Shown: positions 35,773 through 46,261, numbered from the stretch's first letter. The stretch: DNA of 64,000 nt from Chromohalobacter moromii (GCF_023091865.1 NZ_JAHXDI010000001.1:620001-684000), one strand, 5' to 3'. The notes: a model not told the origin generated them from the sequence alone. Numbers and translations are program-made.

Positions 35773-35789
35773 TGCACCAGGCTGGTGCC
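35773..35789. promoter_or_regulatory. NtrC-type enhancer palindrome shared by nir and nas operons
   Basis: TGCACCA-GGC-TGGTGCC matches the NtrC consensus TGCACCA-N3-TGGTGCA except at the final base. It lies 77 bases upstream of the nasA -24 element and about 110 bases from the nirB -24 element. Confidence 0.7.
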
Positions 35790-35865
35790 TTTGGGTATGG
35801 GTAGGTGTGTGATGGACAGCCAGGTGTCAGCCCAAGTGGTTGTTTAAAAGGAATTAGATCCAAGA

Positions 35866-35881
35866 TGGCGCTGGATTTGCA
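35866..35881 (+). promoter_or_regulatory. sigma-54 promoter of nasA
   Basis: TGGCGCT-GGAT-TTGCA fits TGGCACG-N4-TTGCW with invariant GG and GC in register. Transcription would start near 35892, eight bases before the first leader hairpin. Confidence 0.7.
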
Positions 35882-35899
35882 GGCATGGTGTACGTCATC

Positions 35900-35937
35900 T
35901 TTTCGGCCACGGTGCGCCGAAAACGCCAACGGCGGCG
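35900..35937 (+). promoter_or_regulatory. tandem stem-loops in the nasA leader (candidate NasT/ANTAR target)
   Basis: Hairpin 1 pairs TTTTCGGC (35900-35907) with GCCGAAAA (35916-35923), with a C-C mismatch below a six-base loop ACGGTG. Hairpin 2 pairs CGCC (35924-35927) with GGCG (35934-35937) around loop AACGGC. Both loops have A at position 1 and G at position 4, the established signature of ANTAR-binding RNA. A terminator follows 50 bases downstream. Confidence 0.6.
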
Positions 35938-35987
35938 AGACGCAATTCATCATTGGCGGGCGGCCTGCACGGTCGTCCTACCAGGCA

Positions 35988-36030
35988 AAGAGGCCTGATC
36001 CTGCTGCGGCGGGGTCGGGCCTTTTGCGTT
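35988..36030 (+). terminator. leader terminator (attenuator) of nasA
   Basis: A 17-pair stem (including G-T wobbles) joins AAGAGGCCTGATCCTGC (35988-36004) to its partner at 36009-36025 with a 4-base loop, ending in TTTTGCGTTT. It stands 23 bases before the nasA start codon, so readthrough is needed for expression. Confidence 0.7.
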
Positions 36031-36052
36031 TGCAGGTGGAGGGCGAGACAGC

Positions 36053-38740
36053 ATGCAGCAGCACACGACCTGCCCATATTGCGGCGTCGGTTGCGGCGTC
36101 GCGGCAACCATCGAGAACGGCGTCATGACGGGCGTCGAAGGCGACCGGGCGCATCCCGCCAATTACGGCCGGCTATGCGTGAAGGGCTCGGCATTGCATG
36201 AAACGCTGGGCGACCACGGGCGTCTGCTCGCGCCCCGCGTCGATGGGCGCGAGGTGAGCTGGGACGCTGCGCTCGACCAGGTGGCGACACGCCTGGCGGC
36301 GGTGCGCGATGAACATGGCGGCCAGGCGATTGCCGGCTATCTCTCCGGCCAGTTGCTCACCGAGGACTATTACGCCGCCAACAAGCTGTTCAAGGGCTTT
36401 TTGGGGTCACCGCATCTGGATACCAACTCGCGGCTCTGCATGGCGTCCGCGGTGGCGGGCTACAAGCGCGCCTTCGGCGCCGATGCCGTGCCGTGCAATT
36501 ACGAGGACCTGGAAGAGGCCGAGCTGGTGGTGCTGGTGGGCAGCAACCTGGCCTGGAACCATCCGGTGCTTTTCCAGCGCTTGCGCACCGCCAAGCAGCG
36601 CAACCCGTTGATGCGCGTGGTGGTGATCGATCCCCGGGTGACCGACACCTGCGAGGTTGCCGATCTGTATCTGCCCATCGCCCCCGGCAGCGACGCGCGG
36701 CTCTTCAATGGACTGCTGGCCTTCATGGCCGACAAGGGCAAGCTGGATGCGGTCTATCTGGAACGCCACACTCAAGGGTTAGACGATGCCTTGGCGGCGG
36801 CCCGTGACGAAGCGACGACGCTTGCGGGTATCGCCGACGATTGCGGCTTGGACATCGAGGCCCTGGAAACCTTCTATTACTGGTTCGCTTCGCAATTGCA
36901 CGTGGTGACGCTGTATTCCCAGGGCATCAACCAGTCCACCAGTGGCACCGACAAGTGCAATGCCATCATCAATTGCCATCTGGCGGGCGGCAAGCTGGGC
37001 CTACCGGGTGCGGGGCCGTTCTCGATCACCGGCCAGCCCAACGCCATGGGCGGTCGCGAGGTGGGCGGATTGGCCAATCAACTGGCGGCGCACATGGACT
37101 ACCACACGCCGGGGGCTCAGGCGCTGGTCACGGCGTTCTGGGATGCGCCCCACCTGCCCGAGGAGCCGGGCCTGAAGGCCGTCGAGCTATTCGCGGCGGT
37201 AGAGCGCGGCGAGATCCAGGCGCTGTGGATCATGGCCACCAACCCGGTGGTCAGCTTGCCCGACGCGGATCAGGTCAAGCGTGCGCTGGCGGCCTGCCCG
37301 TTGGTGATCGTCTCCGAATGCATGGCGGATACCGACACCCTGGCCTATGCCGACATCGTGCTGCCGGCCAGTTCCTGGTCGGAAAAGGACGGCACCGTCA
37401 CCAATTCCGAGCGGCGTATTTCGCGCCAGCGCGGCATGCTGCCACCGCCCGGTGAGGCGCGCCACGACTGGTGGATCATCGCCCAGGTCGCCAAGCATCT
37501 GGGGTATGAAGAAGCGTTCGAATATAGCCATCCTCGCGATATCTTTGTCGAGCACGCGCGACTCTCGGGGTATGGCAACCACGCCGGGGGGATACCGCGG
37601 CTGTTCGATATTTCCGCCCTGAGTGATCTGGACCGTAACGCCTATGACGCGCTGGTGCCGCTGCAGTGGCCGGTGACCGCCGAGGCGCCGCGTGGCACCG
37701 CCCGGTTATTCGAGACGGGGCGCTTCGCCACCCCGGACGGCCTGGCACGCTTGGTGCCGGTGCGTCCGGTGACGCCCGAGCAGGCGTTGGAAGCTTGCTA
37801 CCCGCTACGCCTCAACAGCGGTCGCGTGCGCGATCAATGGCATACCATGACGCGTACCGCGCGCGCGCCTCGCCTGCTCAATCATCGCGCCGAACCCTAT
37901 ATCGATATCCACCCGCAGGATGCCCAGGCGCACGCCCTCGTCGACGGGGGGCTGGCGCGGGTCTTCAACCGTTGGGGCGAAGCCCGGGTACGGGTGCGTG
38001 TCGCCACGTCGCAGCGGCGTGGCGATGTCTTCATCCCCATCCACTGGAACGCCCAGTTCACCGGGGCCGGGCGTGTCGGCACGCTGTTCGCGCCGCTGAC
38101 CGATCCACTCTCGGGACAGCCGGAGACCAAGCACGGCGCGGTGGCCTGCGAGCCGCTCGACGTGGCCGAGGAGGCGACCCTCCTGCTGGCGCCGACGTGC
38201 GCTCGAGATCCCCTTCGGAGCGACGATGCCTACTGGGCGCGAATGCCGCTGAATCACGCCCAGCGCTGGCAGATCGCCAGCGCCACGTCGCGCGACTGGC
38301 TGACCTGGTGCGCCGCGCGGTTCGGCGTCGAGGCGACGCTGTGGTGCGAGGACGCGACCGGCGGCCGCCTGCGGGCCGCGGGGCTTCGCGATGGGCGTCT
38401 GGTGTGGTGGCTGATGGTCGGGCCGCCCAGTGAACTGCCGGGCTTGGCCTGGCTCGATGCGCGGTTCGGCGATGCCGCGCTGACCGACGAACAGCGTCGC
38501 CGCGTCCTGGCGGGCAGCGCCTCGGGGGAGGCCGATACGGGCCCGGTGGTGTGCAGTTGTCACCAGGTCGGCGCCAAGACGATTCGCGAGGCCATTCGGC
38601 GTGGCGATGCGAGTGTCGATGCGCTCGGCGCGCGCCTGGCCTGCGGGACGCAATGCGGCTCCTGCATTCCCGAACTCAAGTCATTGCTCGAAGAGGAGGT
38701 GGCGCATGCTGGGACTGATGAAGCGCTGGAAACGGCCTGA
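36053..38740 (+). CDS. nasA: assimilatory nitrate reductase catalytic subunit
   Basis: Encodes 895 residues. The N-terminal [4Fe-4S] motif TTCPYCGVGCGV, with a further cysteine in GRLCVKGS, leads into the molybdopterin-bis-MGD domains (SRLCMASAVAGYKRAFG, GINQSTSGTDKCN, ITGQPNAMGGREVGG), a C-terminal dinucleotide-binding domain (LRLNSGRVRDQWHTMTRT), and a final BFD-like [2Fe-2S] domain (VCSCHQVGAKTIREAI and ACGTQCGSCIPEL). It reduces nitrate to nitrite in the cytoplasm. GGAGGG precedes the ATG. cobA overlaps its 3' end by 35 bases. Confidence 0.95.
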   Translation: MQQHTTCPYCGVGCGVAATIENGVMTGVEGDRAHPANYGRLCVKGSALHETLGDHGRLLAPRVDGREVSWDAALDQVATRLAAVRDEHGGQAIAGYLSGQLLTEDYYAANKLFKGFLGSPHLDTNSRLCMASAVAGYKRAFGADAVPCNYEDLEEAELVVLVGSNLAWNHPVLFQRLRTAKQRNPLMRVVVIDPRVTDTCEVADLYLPIAPGSDARLFNGLLAFMADKGKLDAVYLERHTQGLDDALAAARDEATTLAGIADDCGLDIEALETFYYWFASQLHVVTLYSQGINQSTSGTDKCNAIINCHLAGGKLGLPGAGPFSITGQPNAMGGREVGGLANQLAAHMDYHTPGAQALVTAFWDAPHLPEEPGLKAVELFAAVERGEIQALWIMATNPVVSLPDADQVKRALAACPLVIVSECMADTDTLAYADIVLPASSWSEKDGTVTNSERRISRQRGMLPPPGEARHDWWIIAQVAKHLGYEEAFEYSHPRDIFVEHARLSGYGNHAGGIPRLFDISALSDLDRNAYDALVPLQWPVTAEAPRGTARLFETGRFATPDGLARLVPVRPVTPEQALEACYPLRLNSGRVRDQWHTMTRTARAPRLLNHRAEPYIDIHPQDAQAHALVDGGLARVFNRWGEARVRVRVATSQRRGDVFIPIHWNAQFTGAGRVGTLFAPLTDPLSGQPETKHGAVACEPLDVAEEATLLLAPTCARDPLRSDDAYWARMPLNHAQRWQIASATSRDWLTWCAARFGVEATLWCEDATGGRLRAAGLRDGRLVWWLMVGPPSELPGLAWLDARFGDAALTDEQRRRVLAGSASGEADTGPVVCSCHQVGAKTIREAIRRGDASVDALGARLACGTQCGSCIPELKSLLEEEVAHAGTDEALETA

Positions 38741-39605
38741 TACATCTATCGCAAGCGTGAGTGCCTTGCTGGCGAGTTGGTGGCCCGGTATGCGGGAAGA
38801 TCGCAGCGGGGCATCGCTCGCTCGCACACCAGCGGTGGGTCGTGCCACGCGACCCGGCCATGTCTATCTGGTGGGAGCAGGGGCGGGCAGTGCGGACCTG
38901 CTGACCCTGCGTGCCTGGCGTCTTCTTACGCAAGTCGATGCCATCGTCTATGACCGCCTGGTCGGCGACGATATCCTGGCCATGATTCCCCCGTCGCGCG
39001 AACGCTATTACGTCGGCAAGGCCCGCGGGCATCACAGCGTGCCACAGGCCGAGATCGGCGCCTTGCTGGCTCGGCTGGCGCGGGAAGGGAAGTCGGTCGT
39101 GCGTCTGAAGGGCGGCGATCCCGGAATTTTCGGTCGCATGGGCGAGGAACTCGCAATTCTCGGCGAGGCCGGCCTGCCCACGGAGGTCGTTCCCGGCATC
39201 ACAGCGGCCTCCGCCGTCGCCGCCACCCTCGGCATGCCGCTCACCGACCGTGCCCATGCACAGCAGTTGCGTCTGGTGACCGCCCAGCACTGCCGCGAAG
39301 GTGGCGAGCCGAACTGGCACGATCTGGCGCGGCGTGACGAGACGCTGGTGTTCTACATGGGGCTTTCCAAGGTCGACGCGATCTGTCGCGGATTGCGCGA
39401 CGCCGGCCTGCCCGACGACTGGCCGATCATGCTTGCCGCCAACGCCTCGCTGCCCGAACAGCAAACCCTGATCGGCACGCTCGGCGACATGCCCGAAAAG
39501 CTCGCCGCCACGCCGCTGCCCTCACCGTGCCTGATCGTCGTGGGCAGCGTGGTCACGATGGCCGACACGACCCGCCACGCAGACTGCGTCGTTACGCAGG
39601 CATGA
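38706..39605 (+). CDS. cobA: uroporphyrinogen-III C-methyltransferase
   Basis: Encodes 299 residues. Motifs of the SUMT family are YLVGAGAGSADLLTLRAWRLL, VYDRLV, VVRLKGGDPGIFGR and VPGITAASA. It methylates uroporphyrinogen III to precorrin-2, the precursor of siroheme required by NirB. A 45-residue N-terminal extension precedes the fold. GAGGAGG precedes the ATG at 38706, which lies inside nasA. Its position makes siroheme supply part of the nitrate operon; the oxidase/ferrochelatase (CysG N-terminal) functions are not here. Confidence 0.9.
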   Translation: MLGLMKRWKRPDTSIASVSALLASWWPGMREDRSGASLARTPAVGRATRPGHVYLVGAGAGSADLLTLRAWRLLTQVDAIVYDRLVGDDILAMIPPSRERYYVGKARGHHSVPQAEIGALLARLAREGKSVVRLKGGDPGIFGRMGEELAILGEAGLPTEVVPGITAASAVAATLGMPLTDRAHAQQLRLVTAQHCREGGEPNWHDLARRDETLVFYMGLSKVDAICRGLRDAGLPDDWPIMLAANASLPEQQTLIGTLGDMPEKLAATPLPSPCLIVVGSVVTMADTTRHADCVVTQA

Positions 39606-39621
39606 CGCTGACATTGGTGTG

Positions 39622-40560
39622 TCAGCCAATGCCGCCGTCTCGAAACCTGGCCGCTTCGTCGAGCAACCAGTCGATGAAGTGCTGGATCGCAGGTGGGGCT
39701 TGACCGGTGTCGGGGAGGATCAAGTCGTAGGTGAACGGTGAGTCGATCACGTGGCGATCTCCGAAGGGGCGTACCAATACGCCGCTGGCGAGGCGGTCGG
39801 CGACGATGGCAGGGTTGGCGAGCATCACGCCGCGCCCGGCGATCGCTTGGTCCAGGGCCAGGCCGTAGAGGGAATATCGCTGCTGGATCGGCAGGGTCTT
39901 GCCCGGTAGTCCGGCGGCGTCGAACCAGTCTCGCCAGCCGGGGAAGTCGACGTTCTGTCGCGATTGCCAGACCACCTCGAGCAAGGGGTGGGCAAGCAGG
40001 TCGACGGGGGTGTCGATGGGGGATCGTTCCAATAGGGCGGGCGAGCAGACGGGGAATAATGCGTCCTCGAGCAGCCGCTCGCTGTGAACGCCGGGCCAGG
40101 GGCCGCGTCCGTAGCGCAGGGCGAGCCGTGCGCCATCACCGTGCCATATCGGGTCGCTCAGGTTCTGGTCCGCGTCCAGGGAGATCTCGACGTGACTTTC
40201 CAGTGCTTCGAATGCCGCCAGACGCGGGAGTAGCCAGAATTGAGTGAAGGAGGGCGGTGCGCTGAGAGTCAGCGTGGTGGCCGCATAGGCGCGTTCATGT
40301 ACGGCTTGTACGCCGTTGGCGATGCGTGCCAGACCGGCATCGACATCCTCGGCCAGCAGGTGGCCGGCATCGGTGACGTGCACGCCCTTGGCATGACGCT
40401 CGAACAGCGCCACGCCTAGCCGTTCTTCGAGCTGCTTGATTTGTCGACTAACCGCGCCGGGTGTCACGGCCAAATGCTCCGCCGCTGTTTTGAAGCTTCC
40501 CGCTCGTGCGGCTTCCGAGAAGGCGCGCAGCGCGTTAAGAGGCAATCGCTCTATCTTCAT
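39622..40560 (-). CDS. LysR-family regulator (GcvA-like)
   Basis: Encodes 312 residues from the ATG at 40560. The N-terminal helix-turn-helix reads LNALRAFSEAARAGSFKTAAEHLAVTPGAVSRQIKQLEERLG; the remainder is a periplasmic-binding-like effector domain. It diverges from an EamA transporter gene 96 bases away, which it probably controls. A weak hairpin GCTGAC/GTCAGC (39607-39626) marks the junction with the convergent cobA gene. Confidence 0.88.
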   Translation of the reverse strand: MKIERLPLNALRAFSEAARAGSFKTAAEHLAVTPGAVSRQIKQLEERLGVALFERHAKGVHVTDAGHLLAEDVDAGLARIANGVQAVHERAYAATTLTLSAPPSFTQFWLLPRLAAFEALESHVEISLDADQNLSDPIWHGDGARLALRYGRGPWPGVHSERLLEDALFPVCSPALLERSPIDTPVDLLAHPLLEVVWQSRQNVDFPGWRDWFDAAGLPGKTLPIQQRYSLYGLALDQAIAGRGVMLANPAIVADRLASGVLVRPFGDRHVIDSPFTYDLILPDTGQAPPAIQHFIDWLLDEAARFRDGGIG

Positions 40561-40656
40561 GAGTTGAGTTTTCCTGAGCCTGAGGCTGAAGATTAATCGT
40601 TTGGATCGCAGCGCGGCAAATGCTCCACTGAGTCTCGATTCAATGGAGGTGCGATC

Positions 40657-41601
40657 ATGACGGAGTCGACTTCGGAAGCTGTCGTGGGAAGGTCGGGGGA
40701 GGCGTCGCCTCGATTGCGCCGCGGCCTGGATATGCCTGCCGGCATCGCGATGACCGGGTTTTGCTTGGTGCTGGGACTGCAGCAGGTGGCCATCAAGGCC
40801 GTGGCCGACGATATCACGCCCTTGAGCCAGATCGCGTTGCGCTCGCTGCTGGCGGGGGTAATGGTGCTGATCGTCGCGCGTATTCAGGGCATCGGCCTGG
40901 CGGCGTTTCGCGGTCGGCTGGGTGCAGGCATTCTCGTCGGCCTGGGCTTTGCGGGGGAGTTCGGTTTCGTCGCCTGGGGGCTCAACTACACCCTGGCATC
41001 GCACATGTCGGTGTTTCTGTACACGGCGCCGGTGTTCGCCGCTCTGGGACTGCATCTCTGGGTGCCGGGCGAACAGTTGGCGCGGCACCAATGGTGGGGG
41101 ATCGGCGTGGCATTCGTGGGCATGCTGGTCGCCATGGCGCCCTCGGCCGCGCCCGGGGCGCCGGCCGGCGACATTCTCCTGGGCGACGCGCTGGGCTTGC
41201 TGGCGGGGCTGTCATGGGCCGCCACCACCCTGGTGGTGCGTCGCTCCTCGCTCTCCGAAGCGCCCCCCGTGCAGACCCTGACGTACCAACTCCTGACCGC
41301 GGGCGCGCTGTTGTTGCCCATCACCCTATGGCTGGGCGATTGGCAGCAGGCCACGCCCAGCGCCATGGCCGTGGCGAGCATGACCTTCCAGACGCTGGTC
41401 ATCTCGTTCGGTGCCCTGCTGTTGTGGTTCGCCCTGCTGCGCCGTTACTGGGCCTCGCAACTGGGCGTGTTGTCGTTCTTGTCACCGATCTTCGGGGTGC
41501 TCTTCGGCGCCGTGCTGCTGGGCGAGCCCTTGAGCTGGAACTTCCTGCTCGGCGGGGCGGCGATTCTGCTGGGGATCGTGCTGGTCAGTCGCCAGGCGTG
41601 A
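40657..41601 (+). CDS. EamA/DMT-family transporter
   Basis: Encodes 314 residues with ten predicted transmembrane helices in two EamA repeats (AVADDITPLSQIALRSLLAG and AGLSWAATTLVVRRS). Members export amino acids or metabolites. GGAGGT precedes the ATG. Its 3' end overlaps the convergent LysR gene by 17 bases. Probably regulated by the divergent LysR protein. Confidence 0.85.
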   Translation: MTESTSEAVVGRSGEASPRLRRGLDMPAGIAMTGFCLVLGLQQVAIKAVADDITPLSQIALRSLLAGVMVLIVARIQGIGLAAFRGRLGAGILVGLGFAGEFGFVAWGLNYTLASHMSVFLYTAPVFAALGLHLWVPGEQLARHQWWGIGVAFVGMLVAMAPSAAPGAPAGDILLGDALGLLAGLSWAATTLVVRRSSLSEAPPVQTLTYQLLTAGALLLPITLWLGDWQQATPSAMAVASMTFQTLVISFGALLLWFALLRRYWASQLGVLSFLSPIFGVLFGAVLLGEPLSWNFLLGGAAILLGIVLVSRQA

Positions 41602-42526
41602 TGGCAGATGTCTGGGTCAGGCGTCCCAGTTCCTCGAGGTAGCTTTCCACGACCAGGTTGGGGGGCGCGCCCTTGCGGGTGATGGCGCTGTAGTGGGTCA
41701 GGTAATGCCAGCGCTCGGGATTCAAGGCACGCATGCGGCCGTCGCGCACCCAGCGTTCGGCATAGTGGGTCGGCAAGTAGCCGATATAGCGGCCGGACAA
41801 GATCAAGAAGGCGATGCCTTCGCGGTCGGTCGCCGAGGCGGCGGCCTTGAGCGGAGCATGGCACGCCTTGACCTCCGGGGTCTGGGCGTAGGCGGGTACC
41901 ACGGCGTCATGTATCGCGAGTCGCTCCTCGTCCACGTCCTCGACGTCGAAGAGTGGATGATCGGCGGCGCAGTAGAGCCGCGACGCTTCCTCGTAGAGCG
42001 GCAGATACGCAAGCCCCGGCAATGTCTTGAGCGCCGGGATCACGCCGGTATGCAAGCGACCGTCCAGCACGCCCAGTTCGATGTCGCTGGGCGGAATCAT
42101 GCGGATATTGATGCGCACCTCGGGCCCCCGCGCCTTGAGCGCGCTGAGGGCATCGGTGATATACATCTCGGGCATGGTCACCAGGTTATCGGTGATGCCG
42201 ATGCTGAGCTCGCCCTTGAGACGGGCATGCAGGCCATTGACACGTGTCCGGAATCCCGCCACGGCCGTCTGCAGCTGGAGGGTGGCATCGTAGACCTCGG
42301 CGCCCTCGTCGGTGAGGGCAAAGCCGCCGCGTCCTCGCTGGCAGAGCCGCAGGCCGAGCCGTGTCTCCAGGTCGCTCATCGCCATGCTGATCGCCGCACG
42401 GCTGATGTTGAGTTCCACTTCGGCGGCGGAGAACCCGCCGCACTCCACGACCTTGCGGTAGATCCTCAGCAGGCGCAGGTCGGCATCGCTCGGCTGCCCC
42501 ATCAGGGTCTCGCTGCGGGAAGGCAT
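41585..42526 (-). CDS. LysR-family regulator
   Basis: Encodes 313 residues from the ATG at 42526, which has GAGGA 8 bases upstream; ATG and GTG starts up to 42556 are also open. The helix-turn-helix reads RIYRKVVECGGFSAAEVELNISRAAISMAMSDLETRLG. It diverges from the beta-alanine-type aminotransferase operon and is its likely activator, an arrangement common for beta-alanine catabolism. Confidence 0.85.
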   Translation of the reverse strand: MPSRSETLMGQPSDADLRLLRIYRKVVECGGFSAAEVELNISRAAISMAMSDLETRLGLRLCQRGRGGFALTDEGAEVYDATLQLQTAVAGFRTRVNGLHARLKGELSIGITDNLVTMPEMYITDALSALKARGPEVRINIRMIPPSDIELGVLDGRLHTGVIPALKTLPGLAYLPLYEEASRLYCAADHPLFDVEDVDEERLAIHDAVVPAYAQTPEVKACHAPLKAAASATDREGIAFLILSGRYIGYLPTHYAERWVRDGRMRALNPERWHYLTHYSAITRKGAPPNLVVESYLEELGRLTQTSAITPGD

Positions 42527-42695
42527 GGCGGGATTCCTCATCTCGACGACGGACACCTGCGAGGATAGCCCTGTCAGCCCGTAAAGTTAACCGGTGACTT
42601 GAATGAGATTCAGTATTTCTGGATTTAACTTATCCGCCGACCCGCCTAGCTTTTTCGATAGCACCATCCATCACCGTCTATCGGCAGGAGAAGAC

Positions 42696-44039
42696 ATGTC
42701 GGATCGCGAGTTTCCCCCCATGGCGGGTTTGAGCCCGGAGCAGCTGGACGCCTACTGGATGCCGTATACCGGCAATCGGCAATTCAAGCGCGATCCACGC
42801 CTCATCGTGGGCGCCAAGGGCAGCTATCTTACCGATGCCCAGGGTCGCCAAGTCTTCGATGCGCTCTCGGGGCTGTGGACCTGCGGCGCGGGGCATTGCC
42901 GCCCCGAGATCACCGAGGCGGTCAGCCGTCAGCTCGGCGAGTTGGACTACTCGCCGGCCTTCCAGTACGGCCACCCCAAGGCCTTCGAGCTGGCCCATCG
43001 TCTGCGGGAATTGACGCCTCAGGGCCTCGATCACGTGTTCTTCACCGGCTCGGGCTCGGAGAGCGCCGATACCTCGCTGAAGATAGCGCGTGCCTACTGG
43101 CGCAAGAAAGGCAAGCCGAGCAAGACCAAGCTGATCGGGCGTTCCAAGGGGTATCACGGCGTCAACTTCGGCGGTTTCAGCCTGGGCGGCATCGGCGCCA
43201 ATCGCACCATGTTCGGCCAGGGCGTGGATGCCGACCACCTGCCCCATACCCTGTTGAAGGAAAACGCCTTCACCCAGGGCATGCCCGAGCGGGGCGCCGA
43301 GCGCGCCGATGAGTTGCTGGAGCTGATCGCGCTGCATGATGCCTCCAATATCGCGGCGGTGATCGTCGAGCCGCTGGCCGGCTCTGCGGGAGTGATTCCG
43401 CCGCCCAAAGGCTATCTCAAGCGCCTGCGTGAGATCTGCGATAAGCACGACATCCTGCTAATCTTCGACGAGGTCATCACCGGCTTCGGGCGCATGGGAT
43501 CGATGACGGGGGCTGAGGAGTTCGGCGTGGTGCCGGACCTTCTCAACGTCGCCAAGCAGTTGACCAATGGTGCAGTACCCATGGGGGCGGTGATCGTGCA
43601 GGGCGAGATCTATCGGACCTTCATGGAGCAGGGCGGCCCCGACTACATGCTCGAGCTGCCCCACGGCTATACCTATTCGGGACACCCGGTGGCTTGTGCC
43701 GCCGCCTTGGCCGCACTGGATGTGCTCGAGAACGACCGCCTCATCGAGCGAGTCAAAGAGATGGCGCCGATCTTCGAAAGTGCGCTGCATTCTCTCAAGG
43801 GGACGCGCTACATCAGCGACATCCGCAATTACGGCCTCGCCGGCGCCTTGCAGATCGAACCGTATCCCGGCGAACCGGGGCGGCGTCCTTTCGAGATCGC
43901 CATGAAGTGCTGGGAAAAGGGCTACTACGTGCGCTATGGCGGCGACACCATCCAGCTCGGCCTGCCGTTCATCGTCGAGCGCGAGGAGATCGATCGCCTC
44001 GTCAATGTGCTGGGCGACACCATCGGCGAACTGGAATAA
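42696..44039 (+). CDS. omega-amino acid (beta-alanine):pyruvate aminotransferase
   Basis: Encodes 447 residues, a class III PLP aminotransferase. FFTGSGSESADTSLKIARAYW, LIFDEVITGFGRMGSMTGAEEFG and the PLP lysine (about K287, NVAKQLTNGAVPMGAV) are visible, with YVRYGGDTIQLGLPFIVE near the end, as in beta-alanine-pyruvate transaminases. It would convert beta-alanine to malonate semialdehyde. AGGAG precedes the ATG at 42696. mmsA follows and can oxidise the product. Beta-alanine is also the product of the pyrimidine genes at 50-55 kb. Confidence 0.85.
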   Translation: MSDREFPPMAGLSPEQLDAYWMPYTGNRQFKRDPRLIVGAKGSYLTDAQGRQVFDALSGLWTCGAGHCRPEITEAVSRQLGELDYSPAFQYGHPKAFELAHRLRELTPQGLDHVFFTGSGSESADTSLKIARAYWRKKGKPSKTKLIGRSKGYHGVNFGGFSLGGIGANRTMFGQGVDADHLPHTLLKENAFTQGMPERGAERADELLELIALHDASNIAAVIVEPLAGSAGVIPPPKGYLKRLREICDKHDILLIFDEVITGFGRMGSMTGAEEFGVVPDLLNVAKQLTNGAVPMGAVIVQGEIYRTFMEQGGPDYMLELPHGYTYSGHPVACAAALAALDVLENDRLIERVKEMAPIFESALHSLKGTRYISDIRNYGLAGALQIEPYPGEPGRRPFEIAMKCWEKGYYVRYGGDTIQLGLPFIVEREEIDRLVNVLGDTIGELE

Positions 44040-44090
44040 ATCAGACGACGCCTGTCGAGATGCGCGCCGGGGATAAGGCGCAGCGAGGGT

Positions 44091-44112
44091 CATCCGTCAT
44101 GGATGACGGATG
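44091..44112. repeat. 22-bp perfect palindrome between aminotransferase and mmsA
   Basis: CATCCGTCAT and ATGACGGATG are perfect 10-base arms around GG. No T-run follows. It may be an operator or an mRNA-stabilising hairpin. Confidence 0.5.
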
Positions 44113-44224
44113 TAGCGCCCAGGGAAGGGTCTACAGCGCCCTCGCGAAGACTTGTCCACGGAAAAGCGTATCGGAACGCCGGCACTCAAGCATTTCTCTT
44201 ACGGTTGCATTCAAGAGGTGATAC

Positions 44225-45715
<1,491 letters not shown>

Positions 45716-45719
45716 CGCT

Positions 45720-45748
45720 CGATGGCCCCGTTTGAAACGGGGCCATCG
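45720..45748. terminator. hairpin terminator between mmsA and GFA gene
   Basis: CGATGGCCCCGTTT and AAACGGGGCCATCG form a 13-14 base stem with a tiny loop, immediately after mmsA. The T-tract is poor (CTTCC). Likely serves the convergent genes on both strands. Confidence 0.6.
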
Positions 45749-45770
45749 CTTCCTTGGCTAGCAGCAGTAC

Positions 45771-46202
45771 CTAGCTGCCGGCACTGCCCGCGAATTGCGC
45801 GAAGACCTCGTCGCCGGTCAGGCTCGGAGTGTCGTTGGCGAAATCGTAGAAGCTCGGTTTTTCGTCGATGAAAATTTGCTGGCCGATGGTCCAGGGTTCG
45901 CCGGCATCCAGCAAACCGACGGGGAAGGCGTAGTGCTGCCCCTGGGTGAGACGATAGAAAAGGTGCGTACCGCACTGGCGGCAGAAGCCGCGCTCGGCCC
46001 AGTCCGAGGAAGCATAGACGCCGACGTTTTCCTCGCCCTCGAGGGTCATGGGCGCGTCGCTTTCGAGGGCGAACATCGGACCGCCGCTCCAGGTCTGGCA
46101 CATGCGGCAGTGACAAATGCTCACGTCATGACGCTCGAGCGTGACACGGATGCTGACGGCGCCGCACAGGCAGGTACCTCGGCTCTCTTGGGATGCTGAC
46201 AT
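45771..46202 (-). CDS. GFA/CENP-V-type zinc protein
   Basis: Encodes 143 residues. Zinc ligands are seen in GTCLCGAVSI, ICHCRMCQTWSGG and FCRQCGTHLFYR, the GFA-domain pattern. Members include glutathione-dependent formaldehyde-activating enzyme, but most have no proven activity. AAGGAGC precedes the ATG at 46202. Confidence 0.85.
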   Translation of the reverse strand: MSASQESRGTCLCGAVSIRVTLERHDVSICHCRMCQTWSGGPMFALESDAPMTLEGEENVGVYASSDWAERGFCRQCGTHLFYRLTQGQHYAFPVGLLDAGEPWTIGQQIFIDEKPSFYDFANDTPSLTGDEVFAQFAGSAGS

Positions 46203-46261
46203 GGTGGGCTCCTTCTGGTGAGGGTCGATGAAGACCGGCAATGTCGTCAGGAATGGGGGAG

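Larger units (their letters stand above)
35457..36052. other. divergent nir/nas control region
   Basis: The 596-base gap between the two divergent operons contains, on the minus strand, a sigma-54 element, two stem-loops and a terminator, and on the plus strand a shared NtrC-type palindrome, a sigma-54 element, two stem-loops and a terminator. Each is listed separately. No protein-coding gene is apparent; open frames here overlap these elements. Confidence 0.7.
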
